Positions 16,623-23,593 of a DNA stretch of 64,000 nt are shown here, in pieces (position 1 is the stretch's first letter; each line of letters starts with the position of its first letter). Made by a program: the position numbers and the translations under genes. A model generated the notes under the pieces. That model saw only the letters and a list, made by a program, of their open reading frames with translations. It did not search any database and was not told the origin of the DNA. Origin of the DNA: an uncultured Treponema sp. (GTDB lineage: Bacteria > Spirochaetota > Spirochaetia > Treponematales > Treponemataceae); assembly GCA_949299755.1 (NCBI GenBank), contig CASGBA010000001.1, forward strand, positions 221,329 through 285,328. Reading direction: 5' to 3'.

Positions 16623-17438
16623 TCAAATATTCTTTTGATAGAGGCAGGCCCAGTCTGTTTTTAAGAAAACGAATTTAGTGTCCATGCCGAAAAGGGATTC
16701 GGAATGACCTATGAACAGGTAGGATTTCGGAGACATGGCCCGCCAAAAGCTGTCTATCACGGATTTTTGCGCTGCTTCATCAAAATAAATAAGAACATTC
16801 CTGCAAAAAACTATATCCACATTTGAAAGATTTGACTCATGGGCAAGGTTATGATAGTCAAAACGTATCATATCCATAAGTTCTTTTTTAACCTGCCAAC
16901 CTTCCGCCTTCCTTTCAAAAAAACGGCTGAGATAAGCCTCAGGAACACCGGACATTTTTGAATCGGCATAAAAACCGGCCTTAGCCACCATCAGGCATTT
17001 AAGGGAAATATCAGAGGCTATTATTTCGGTTTGAAAAGAGGATGGCACCTTGTCTTTCAATATCATTGCAATTGTATAGGGTTCTTCACCGGTGGAACAA
17101 CCGGCACTCCAAACCCTGATTCGCTTGTCAATGGAAGAGCTTTTACGCTTAATGATTTCCGGAAGAATATAATTCGTCAGGGCGTCAAAATGGGCTTGAT
17201 TCCGGAAAAATCTGGTTAAATTCGTTGTGACGGAATCCAACATGGCGGTAAGCTCATTTTTGTCAGAAGAAACGAGCTTAAAATACTCATCGACAGAATT
17301 AAGCTTTTTTATGCGCAGGGTCTCACGTATACGGCTTTCCAAAACAGAACGGTTGGTGTCGGAAAAGGTTATTCCGCTTTCAGCATAAATGAGTTTTCGG
17401 AATTGCTCAAATTCCGCATCCGTGAGAAAAACAGGCAT
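16623..17438 (-). CDS. cheR: Chemotaxis protein methyltransferase CheR
   Basis: 271 residues. An all-helical N-terminal domain (1-80) precedes a Rossmann methyltransferase domain with VWSAGCSTGEEPYTIAM at about 108-124 for S-adenosylmethionine, plus VDIVFCRNVLIYFD and LFIGHSESLFGMD. CheR methylates glutamates on methyl-accepting chemoreceptors, balancing CheB encoded next. GAGGAG lies 6 bases before ATG. The operon starts here and reads toward cheB. Confidence 0.96.
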   Translation of the reverse strand: MPVFLTDAEFEQFRKLIYAESGITFSDTNRSVLESRIRETLRIKKLNSVDEYFKLVSSDKNELTAMLDSVTTNLTRFFRNQAHFDALTNYILPEIIKRKSSSIDKRIRVWSAGCSTGEEPYTIAMILKDKVPSSFQTEIIASDISLKCLMVAKAGFYADSKMSGVPEAYLSRFFERKAEGWQVKKELMDMIRFDYHNLAHESNLSNVDIVFCRNVLIYFDEAAQKSVIDSFWRAMSPKSYLFIGHSESLFGMDTKFVFLKTDWACLYQKNI

Positions 17439-17484
17439 AGGAACTCCTCGTATACATATATTTTTTTCAATATGTATTTTGAAA

Positions 17485-17514
17485 AGAATAAATCCTCTTT
17501 GCCCCCGATGTCAA
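17485..17514 (-). promoter_or_regulatory. Promoter of cheR-cheB
   Basis: Minus strand: TTGACA (17509-17514), 18 bp, TATTCT (17485-17490). The leader would be about 40 bases and include the cheR ribosome site. Confidence 0.6.
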
Positions 17515-17538
17515 TTAAAGTGAATAAAAAACTGACTT

Positions 17539-17567
17539 TTGACTAAAGTTGAGAATGTCTGTATAGT
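17539..17567 (+). promoter_or_regulatory. Leaderless-type promoter of the lpt-ddl operon
   Basis: TTGACT (17539-17544), 17 bp, TATAGT (17562-17567), then 7 bases to GTG 17575. The fit to the sigma-70 consensus is close and there is no Shine-Dalgarno site. This promoter decides the start codon of the LptC-like gene. Confidence 0.75.
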
Positions 17568-17574
17568 TATTGCT

Positions 17575-18126
17575 GTGGAAGGTTTGGTATATCAAGCTTT
17601 TAAGAAACCGTTTTCAGCCCTTTTATGCGTTTTTTTTACATTGACGGCATGTAGTTTCAACTATTCAGAAGGCTCAGGTTCATCGGTTCCACCAGACATG
17701 ACTTTTTCCAGAACAAAGGCAACACGCTACAGTGACGGGAAAAAAACGATGGAAATAACAGCCGAAAGCCTGGAAATTTACAACCCGGAGAAAATATGGG
17801 CCGGAGAGCGGATTTCCTTCACAGAATACCAGGAAAACGGGAAGGAACCGAATTCATCGTCGGCGGGGCTTATGCTTCTGGATGAAAAAAATGAAGTATA
17901 CACCCTTGGAGACGGGGTGGTTTTCAACCTGCCGGAAGACAACATGAAAGTGAAAGCCGGTGACCTGCGTTGGAATAAAAAAGAAGGTTTTCTTTCTTCC
18001 CCGGTTGACGGTTCAGTGGAAATTGAAAGCGGCGGAATCACAGCGGGAGGGACCGGCTTTTTTGCGGATACAAAAGACAGAACATACAGGTTCTCCAGAG
18101 CAGTTTCCGGAAAAATGACAGACTGA
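17575..18126 (+). CDS. lptC: LptC-like lipoprotein
   Basis: 183 residues from GTG 17575. A hydrophobic segment ends in LTAC, a lipobox, so it is probably membrane-anchored on the periplasmic side. The rest (from about residue 40) is a single OstA/LptC-type beta-jellyroll: TRYSDGKKTMEITAESLEIY and GVVFNLPEDNMKVKAGDLRW. In proteobacteria LptC links LptBFG to LptA during LPS transport. Treponemes are generally reported to lack typical LPS, so the cargo here is uncertain. The frame could open at TTG 17539, but that codon is part of the -35 box. Confidence 0.75.
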   Translation: MEGLVYQAFKKPFSALLCVFFTLTACSFNYSEGSGSSVPPDMTFSRTKATRYSDGKKTMEITAESLEIYNPEKIWAGERISFTEYQENGKEPNSSSAGLMLLDEKNEVYTLGDGVVFNLPEDNMKVKAGDLRWNKKEGFLSSPVDGSVEIESGGITAGGTGFFADTKDRTYRFSRAVSGKMTD

Positions 18127-18151
18127 AACCGGAGACAGGACAGGAAAACAA

Positions 18152-18868
18152 GTGATAAAAAAGAAATCGGTTCCCGCGGCCTTCATATTAAAAAAAGCGG
18201 TTTTTTTCATGTTTCTCATTCCGGTATTTTTTTCCGGACTTTCAGCCCAGGAAAGGAAAAAAGAAGACATTGTTTTTTCCGCCGATTCAATGAGTGGTGC
18301 AGCCGGTAAAAAAAACGCTTCCGCAATTTTAAAAGGCAATGCGAAGGTAACCATAGGAAAACTTGTAATTAAAAGCGACTCCATGGAAATTTCCGGGGAA
18401 GATTACCGTTATGTAAATGCCACTGGAGAAGTTACGGGGGAAGACGCGGAGAGGGGATTTTCTTTTTCAGCTTCCAGTATGAATTATGACAGGGAAAAAG
18501 AGATTTCGGTTTTCCACGGGCCCCTGTCTTTCAGTGATACGGAAAACGGGGTTGAAATTTCGGCCGGAATGCTTTCATATGACAGAAACTCTGAAACTAT
18601 CTTTATTCAAATTGATGTGGTCCTGAAAAAAGATGATATGGTTTGTTCCGCGGCCTTTGCCCTGTACCGAAGGGACCAGTCACTGTTGGAACTATCCGGA
18701 ATGCCTTCGGTGGTGAATGATGATAACGAATTCCAGGCGGATAGAATTTTTGTAAACCTTGATACGGAACGCATAACCCTGGACGGATCCGTAAGCGGAA
18801 ACATAAAGGATTCCGTAAAAAAAGAAAAGGAAGGGACTTCCACTGAAACAGAGGATGTCTCCAGATAA
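18152..18868 (+). CDS. lptA: LptA/OstA-like periplasmic protein
   Basis: 238 residues, starting at GTG 18152. A signal peptide (about 1-32, ending near GLSAQ) is followed by OstA-type repeats: SADSMSGAAGKKNASAILKG, KSDSMEISGEDYRYVNATGE, SMNYDREKEISVFHGPL and QADRIFVNLDTERITLDGSV. LptA forms the beta-jellyroll bridge across the periplasm in LPS export. It lies between the LptC-like and LptB-like genes, the standard order. The acidic, Thr-rich C-terminal tail is not conserved. Confidence 0.8.
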   Translation: MIKKKSVPAAFILKKAVFFMFLIPVFFSGLSAQERKKEDIVFSADSMSGAAGKKNASAILKGNAKVTIGKLVIKSDSMEISGEDYRYVNATGEVTGEDAERGFSFSASSMNYDREKEISVFHGPLSFSDTENGVEISAGMLSYDRNSETIFIQIDVVLKKDDMVCSAAFALYRRDQSLLELSGMPSVVNDDNEFQADRIFVNLDTERITLDGSVSGNIKDSVKKEKEGTSTETEDVSR

Positions 18869-18892
18869 AACAGTCGATTATGGAAATTTTAT

Positions 18893-19714
18893 ATGCTTAA
18901 AATCGGGAAATTCACAATACCAATACCTGAAAAATTCACGGCAAAAGAGCTCCGGTCTTCCCCGGAGGAGGAAGTTAAACGGGACGGCCCCCATATCCTT
19001 ACCATTGATTGTGTAAACAAATATTTCCGGAAAAAACACGCGGTAAGGGATGTCTCCTTTTCTTTTTCTTCCGGTGAAATAATGGGCTTGCTCGGCCCCA
19101 ACGGCGCAGGGAAAACCACAATTTTCTATATTGTTGTCGGATTCCTGAAACCTAATTCCGGGGATGTGCTCCTTAACGGAAAATCTGTCACAAAGTTGCC
19201 CATGTACAAACGGGCACGGGCGGGTATTTCATATCTCGCCCAGGAAGCATCGGTTTTCCGGAAAATGACGGTGGAAGACAACATAATGTCTGTGCTGGAA
19301 ACCAGGAATGACCTTACTCCCGCCGGCAGGAAACAAACACTGGAACAACTCATGGAAGAATTCGGTATTTCAAATGTGGCAAAACAACAGGCTTATACTC
19401 TTTCCGGGGGAGAAAGACGCAGGACGGAAATAGCCCGTTCCCTGGCCATAGAACCCCTCTTCCTGCTGTTGGACGAACCCTTTGCGGGGATTGACCCGAT
19501 AGCCGTACACGATATAAAACAAATTGTCAGGCGTCTTGCCTCAAAGAACATAGGAATTTTAATAACAGACCACAATGTCCGGGATACGCTGGAAATCACC
19601 GACAGGGCGTGTATCATCAACAGAGGTGAAATTGTGGAGGAAGGTTCCAAGGACATTATCCTGGAATCGGATGTGGCCCGGAAAGTTTATCTCGGTGAAG
19701 AATTCAGAATGTAG
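18893..19714 (+). CDS. lptB: LptB-like ABC transporter ATPase
   Basis: 273 residues. The ATPase core has Walker A GPNGAGKT (68-75), Q-loop LAQEASVFRKMTVEDNI, signature LSGGERRR, Walker B LFLLLDEPFAGIDP and the switch His in ILITDHNVRDTLEITDR, all diagnostic of LptB. About 35 extra residues precede the core (MLKIGKFTIPIPEKF...), which LptB usually lacks. LptB powers extraction of the glycolipid by LptFG, whose genes are not in this window. It is 24 bp after the LptA-like gene and 15 bp before ddl. Confidence 0.92.
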   Translation: MLKIGKFTIPIPEKFTAKELRSSPEEEVKRDGPHILTIDCVNKYFRKKHAVRDVSFSFSSGEIMGLLGPNGAGKTTIFYIVVGFLKPNSGDVLLNGKSVTKLPMYKRARAGISYLAQEASVFRKMTVEDNIMSVLETRNDLTPAGRKQTLEQLMEEFGISNVAKQQAYTLSGGERRRTEIARSLAIEPLFLLLDEPFAGIDPIAVHDIKQIVRRLASKNIGILITDHNVRDTLEITDRACIINRGEIVEEGSKDIILESDVARKVYLGEEFRM

Positions 19715-19729
19715 GAGCAGGAGATTAAA

Positions 19730-20812
19730 ATGAAAATACTTGTCGCCGCCGGAGGGTTAAGCCCGGAAAGGGATGTTTCCCTTACATCAGGAACCTTGAT
19801 AGCCAACGCCTTGATGGAGAACGGGCATTCCGTTGCCTTTGCCGACATATATGAAGGGATTCCTGAAGAAAGCCTGGGGAAAGGTCCGGACGGGATTTAT
19901 TTTAACAAAGAAAGCGGAAAACATTTTTCATACAAGGTTCCAGGGACTGAACCGGACATAGAGGCAATAATCCGGGCCAATGGGAACCGCCGTGACCAGG
20001 TAGGCCCCGGCTTTCTGGAGCTGTGCAAAAGCGCCGACACGGTTTTTGTGGCCCTCCACGGCGGCATAGGCGAAAACGGCGTTTTCCAAGCCCTGCTGGA
20101 AACCTACGGGATAAAGCACACCGGTTCCGGCAGCGAAGGCTGTTCCCTTTCCATGGACAAATCCATAGCGAAAACCATTGCAGCCGCGGCAGGAATAAAA
20201 ACCCCCGCTTGGGAATACTTTCCCCAGGAGATTCCTGTGGAAGAAGTTGTCACAAAGACGGAACAAAAGATAGGCTTCCCATGTGTCATAAAACCTTGCG
20301 GTTGCGGCTCAAGCATAGGAGTCACCATTGCGGCCGGAAAAACGGAGGCGGAAGAGGCTGTGGAAAAAGCACGCCAATATGGTACCGCTTGTATGGCGGA
20401 AAAACTGATACGGGGAAGGGAATTCAGCTGCGGCGTTCTTGAAGAAGAAAGCCCGGACGGAGAGCGGATAATAACAGCCCTTCCTCCGGTGGAAATAATC
20501 CCCAAAAGCGGCTTTTACGGTTACGCGGATAAATACCAGGCGGGCTTAACCCGGGAAATTTGCCCTGCGGAAATTCCCCCTGAATACACAGAAAAACTGC
20601 AAAAAGCCGCGGCCACTGCCCACAAGGTTTTAAGGTTAAAAACCTATTCCCGCAGCGATTTTATACTGGACAAAAACGGGAATCCCTGGTGGCTGGAAAT
20701 AAATTCCCTTCCGGGGATGACCCCCACAAGCCTTGTCCCCCAGGAAGCCGCAGCCATAGGAATAAACTACAACGAATTGTGTGAAAGAATTATTAAGGCC
20801 TCCCTCCGGTAA
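19730..20812 (+). CDS. ddl: D-alanine--D-alanine ligase
   Basis: 360 residues of the ATP-grasp family. Ddl joins two D-alanines for peptidoglycan precursor synthesis in the cytoplasm. Motifs seen are VFVALHGGIGENGVFQALLE, GSGSEGCSLSMDKSIAK, PCGCGSSIGVTIA and the C-terminal metal site WWLEINSLPGMTPTSLVPQ. AGGAG lies 6 bases before ATG. It ends the lptC-lptA-lptB-ddl operon, linking envelope transport and wall synthesis. Confidence 0.97.
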   Translation: MKILVAAGGLSPERDVSLTSGTLIANALMENGHSVAFADIYEGIPEESLGKGPDGIYFNKESGKHFSYKVPGTEPDIEAIIRANGNRRDQVGPGFLELCKSADTVFVALHGGIGENGVFQALLETYGIKHTGSGSEGCSLSMDKSIAKTIAAAAGIKTPAWEYFPQEIPVEEVVTKTEQKIGFPCVIKPCGCGSSIGVTIAAGKTEAEEAVEKARQYGTACMAEKLIRGREFSCGVLEEESPDGERIITALPPVEIIPKSGFYGYADKYQAGLTREICPAEIPPEYTEKLQKAAATAHKVLRLKTYSRSDFILDKNGNPWWLEINSLPGMTPTSLVPQEAAAIGINYNELCERIIKASLR

Positions 20813-20908
20813 TGATAAAATTTGAGTTTTTTTCATCTCCCCCGGTTCCTGAAAACAGAATGTTTTTCAGGTGGTTTCAGGAATTTACATGTGAAAATTG
20901 ACATTTTC

Positions 20909-20937
20909 TTGACAATTAACTTCTTTCCTATTACATT
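20909..20937 (+). promoter_or_regulatory. Promoter of rny
   Basis: TTGACA (20909-20914), 17 bp, TACATT (20932-20937). A second TTGACA lies 11 bp upstream at 20898-20903. The leader would be about 35 bases and includes the AAGGGG ribosome site before ATG 20979. Confidence 0.6.
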
Positions 20938-20978
20938 GAAGATGACAGCGTTTAAGCTTTTAAATAAAGGGGTTTGCT

Positions 20979-22508
20979 ATGAACATGATTCTGTACATCA
21001 TACTCCCCGCTGCCGGATTGATTCTTGGATGGTCTATTCGCTGGCTGTATGCCAGATTTCAGTTGTCTGCGTCAGAACAAAGAGCTAAAAGGGTCTTGGA
21101 AGATGCAGTTAAGGAAGCAGAAGCACAAAAGAAGGAAATTCTTTTAGAAGCAAAAGAACAGCTAATTCGGGAAAGAAATCAGCAGGAACGGGAAAACCGG
21201 GAACGTCGTAATGAATTACAGCGTTACGAACGTAGACTCACTCAAAAAGAAGAGACCTTGGACCGCCGGGTTGAAGGTTTGAATAAACAGGAAAAAGCCA
21301 TAGGCGAACAGGAGAAGGTTCTTGCTGAACGGGAACAGTTTCTCGAAGGAGAAGAGCTGAGATACAGGCAGGAACTGGAGCGAATTTCAGAGCTTTCAGC
21401 TGAGGAAGCTAAGAATTTAATCATCAAAGATTTGGAAAATGACGCCCGTCACGATGCGCAGGTAATCCTCAACAAAATTGAACAGGAGGCCCAGCTTTCA
21501 TCAGAAAAAAAAGCCCGGGAAATCCTTGTTTCCACAATCCAGAGAATTGCCACGGAAACAACCGGTGATGTGACGGTCGCCACAGTCAGTCTCCCCAGCG
21601 ATGAAATGAAGGGCCGTATAATCGGACGCGAAGGCCGGAATATCAGAACATTGGAAACAATGACAGGCGTGGATATCATTATCGATGATACGCCGGAAGC
21701 TGTTGTCATTTCCTGCTTTGACCCGGTCCGGAAGGAAATAGCCAAACTTTCCCTCGAAAGACTTGTCCTTGACGGACGCATTCATCCTGCAAGGATTGAA
21801 GAAATCGTACAAAAAGTGACCAGGGAAATCAACCAGAAAATTTACGAGGAGGGGGAACAAGTCCTTTTCGAACTGGGAATCCATAACATGAGCCAGGACG
21901 GTGTAAGGGCGTTGGGCCGGCTGTTTTTCCGGACAAGCTATGGACAGAATGTCCTTACCCATTCAAAAGAAGTGGCCATGATAGCCAGTATGCTGGCGGC
22001 GGAAGTAGGCGCAAACAGGGAAATAGCAAAACGCGCCGCACTTCTTCATGATATCGGCAAGGGTGTGGAAAATGATTCGGATCAGAACCATGCGGAAGCC
22101 GGCATGGAAATAGTCCGAAAAATGAATGAAGATCCCAAGGTGATAAACGCGGTTGGCGCCCACCATAACGATATCGAAGCCACAAGCATTGAGGCTGTGA
22201 TTGTACAGATTGCGGATGCCATTTCCGCGGCACGACCCGGAGCCAGACGTGAGACCCTGGACAACTACGTCAAACGGCTGGAAAACCTGGAACAAATCGC
22301 CGAACAATTTGACGGGGTTGAAAAAGCTTATGCCATCCAGGCAGGCCGGGAACTGAGGGTAATCGTGGACAGCGATAAAATCCCTGATGCGAACGTTAAA
22401 AATCTGAGCAGAGATATTGCGAAAAAAATTGAATCGGATCTCCGCTATCCTGGAAGAATTCGTGTCACCTTAATCCGGGAAACCAGGATTGTGGAATACG
22501 CCCGCTAA
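20979..22508 (+). CDS. rny: Ribonuclease Y
   Basis: 509 residues. One N-terminal membrane helix (about 4-22), a long coiled coil rich in E, Q, R and K (about 25-165), a KH domain with GRIIGREGRNIR near 211-222 and an HD domain with ALLHDIGKG near 352-360. RNase Y is a membrane-bound endonuclease that starts mRNA decay. AAGGGG precedes ATG. It is monocistronic here: its own promoter lies upstream and a hairpin terminator starts 34 bp after the stop. The usual rny partner gene ymdB is not adjacent; a degenerate homologue is at 14045. Confidence 0.97.
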   Translation: MNMILYIILPAAGLILGWSIRWLYARFQLSASEQRAKRVLEDAVKEAEAQKKEILLEAKEQLIRERNQQERENRERRNELQRYERRLTQKEETLDRRVEGLNKQEKAIGEQEKVLAEREQFLEGEELRYRQELERISELSAEEAKNLIIKDLENDARHDAQVILNKIEQEAQLSSEKKAREILVSTIQRIATETTGDVTVATVSLPSDEMKGRIIGREGRNIRTLETMTGVDIIIDDTPEAVVISCFDPVRKEIAKLSLERLVLDGRIHPARIEEIVQKVTREINQKIYEEGEQVLFELGIHNMSQDGVRALGRLFFRTSYGQNVLTHSKEVAMIASMLAAEVGANREIAKRAALLHDIGKGVENDSDQNHAEAGMEIVRKMNEDPKVINAVGAHHNDIEATSIEAVIVQIADAISAARPGARRETLDNYVKRLENLEQIAEQFDGVEKAYAIQAGRELRVIVDSDKIPDANVKNLSRDIAKKIESDLRYPGRIRVTLIRETRIVEYAR

Positions 22509-22541
22509 AACCGAATTACACAGGGTTTAATTTATATTGAA

Positions 22542-22567
22542 AAAGCAGCCTTTCCAGGTTGCTTTTT
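22542..22567 (+). terminator. Rho-independent terminator of rny
   Basis: AAAGCAGCC, a 6-base loop and GGTTGCTTT form a 9-bp stem with one G-U pair, and the T-run continues after it. It ends the rny transcript. Confidence 0.85.
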
Positions 22568-22603
22568 CACATTTTAAATAAATATTTGACGGTGATTGAA
22601 CTG

Positions 22604-22629
22604 AAAAAAAGAGCCGGCTTAAAGCCGGC
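22604..22629 (-). terminator. Terminator of the candidate ncRNA
   Basis: GCCGGC, loop UUUAA, GCCGGC, followed on the minus strand by CU and seven T residues. The stem is perfect, a strong intrinsic terminator pointing away from argR. Confidence 0.85.
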
Positions 22630-22751
22630 CGTTACAGATCCTTGTGACTACCCGAGTCATGCAGGTGTATATAAACCATACCGCACGGATCACTTCATGT
22701 TTATACCGCCTATGCGGTTTATTGTCTGGTTAAACTGCCCTCCCCGGGGCT

Positions 22752-22796
22752 TTCCTTTCAGGCGGATTTTCCATAGTCTCCTCCTCGATTCAGAAA
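22752..22796 (-). CDS. 14-codon ORF with strong ribosome site inside the candidate ncRNA
   Basis: On the minus strand AGGAGGAG is followed three bases later by ATG and the frame MENPPERKAPGRAV, then TAA. Coordinates are approximate to a few bases and the ORF includes the CCGCCT segment that could pair with AGGCGG near the RNA's 5' end. It may be a genuine small peptide, a leader peptide or chance. Confidence 0.3.
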
Positions 22797-22900
22797 GGAA
22801 CAAATAAAGGTTCATCCTTTATTCCCAAACCGGATTTTCCGATTCTACCCTAACAGCGGACTCTCATCAGCCGCCTTTTATTCCCTCTCTTTCTAATTTA

Positions 22901-22928
22901 ATGATACCACAGTTTACGGATAATGCAA
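22901..22928 (-). promoter_or_regulatory. Promoter of the candidate ncRNA
   Basis: Minus strand: TTGCAT (22923-22928), 16 bp, TATCAT (22901-22906). Expected start near 22894. Two T-tracts of nine or ten (22931-22949) lie just upstream. Confidence 0.55.
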
Positions 22929-22961
22929 GCTTTTTTTTTATTTTTTTTTAATTCATAATAA

Positions 22962-22981
22962 ATTTACATGTTTATGTAAAT
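22962..22981. promoter_or_regulatory. Perfect palindrome upstream of argR, possible operator
   Basis: ATTTACAT, four bases (GTTT), ATGTAAAT: an 8-bp perfect inverted repeat between the divergent argR and ncRNA promoters. Its size suits a dimeric or hexameric regulator site, and ArgR often controls its own gene, but it does not match the ATTCA-type ARG box closely. Confidence 0.4.
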
Positions 22982-23011
22982 CAAACGAACAAAGACAAAA
23001 ATGCCTCTATC

Positions 23012-23039
23012 TTGACAATTCCCGGCTTTCATTCATAAT
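23012..23039 (+). promoter_or_regulatory. Promoter of argR
   Basis: TTGACA (23012-23017), 16 bp, CATAAT (23034-23039). Expected start near 23046; the leader of about 23 bases contains the AGGTGGG ribosome site. Confidence 0.7.
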
Positions 23040-23068
23040 TGAAGTATACCATTACAGGTGGGATAAAA

Positions 23069-23542
23069 GTGAAAGAACGGTTGTCGCGCCTTCAGGCTAT
23101 AAAAAAAATTATAAAAACAAGCAGAATCAGTTCCCACGAATCCCTGCTGGAAAAACTCCAGGAGGAAGGCTTTCCTGTTACATTGACAACCTTATCCCGG
23201 GATTTGAAGCTTTTGAAGGTCGGACGGATTCCTGACAACAACGGAACATATACTTACATCCTCCCTAACGAAGAAACAACCCAAACGGCGGCTTATTCTT
23301 TTTCCCAGGATTTTGCCCGGGGATGCGCCGGAATAGCCTGCTCAGGAAACATGCTGGTTATAAAAACCTATTCAGGATATTCCGATATCGTGGCCCATGC
23401 CTTGGACAAAATGAATTTTGATGAAATCCTGGGCACAATTTCCGGAAGGGATAACTGTGTTTTTGCCTGCCTGAAAGAAGGTGTTCACGGGAAAAAATTC
23501 ATTTCGGTTTTAAAAGGGAAAATCCCTGACCTGGACATTTAA
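23069..23542 (+). CDS. argR: Arginine repressor ArgR
   Basis: 157 residues from GTG 23069, 6 bases after AGGTGGG. The N-terminal winged helix (LSRLQAIKKIIKTSRISS, ESLLEKLQEEGFPVTLTTLSRDLKLL in pieces) binds operator DNA; the C-terminal domain, with GIACSGNMLVIKTYSGYSD and ILGTISGRDNCVFACLKEG, trimerises and binds arginine. The GTDD motif of arginine-responsive ArgR reads SGRDN here, so the effector response may differ. It stands alone, 51 bp upstream of pgi, without arginine genes nearby. Confidence 0.9.
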   Translation: MKERLSRLQAIKKIIKTSRISSHESLLEKLQEEGFPVTLTTLSRDLKLLKVGRIPDNNGTYTYILPNEETTQTAAYSFSQDFARGCAGIACSGNMLVIKTYSGYSDIVAHALDKMNFDEILGTISGRDNCVFACLKEGVHGKKFISVLKGKIPDLDI

Positions 23543-23593
23543 AACCCCGGGACAACCGGGAAATTTTATATTTTATTTTGCAAGGAGAAAAAA

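Larger units (their letters stand above)
22604..22894 (-). ncRNA. Candidate structured non-coding RNA between rny and argR
   Basis: The 560 bases between rny and argR hold no convincing gene of ordinary size, but the minus strand has a promoter (22901-22928), a terminator (22604-22629) and dense hairpins. Read on the minus strand from the 5' end: AGAAA and GGAA pair with UUCC and UUUCU to close a junction holding three hairpins (GCGG/CCGC; AAUCGGA/UCCGGUU; AAUAAAGG/CCUUUAUU). Then come a 14-codon ORF with a strong ribosome site, an AUAAACC/GGUUUAU helix, UGACU/AGUCA and a GCCGGC terminator stem. It is not recognisably tmRNA, RNase P RNA, SRP RNA or 6S RNA, and no minus-strand gene follows it. 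Boundaries are approximate. Confidence 0.5.

Noticed and set aside
22855..22880. CTGATGAG on the minus strand resembling a hammerhead ribozyme core
   Set aside because: The following stem II is poor, the GAAA core reads AGAAUC and no cleavage site fits, so it is probably part of an ordinary hairpin.
22604..22894. RNase P RNA, tmRNA or a T-box/cobalamin riboswitch in the rny-argR gap
   Set aside because: GAGAGUCCG resembles the RNase P GGAAAGUCCGG only in part and the other conserved regions are missing; no CCA end or tag frame; no UGGNACC or B12 box; no gene follows on that strand.
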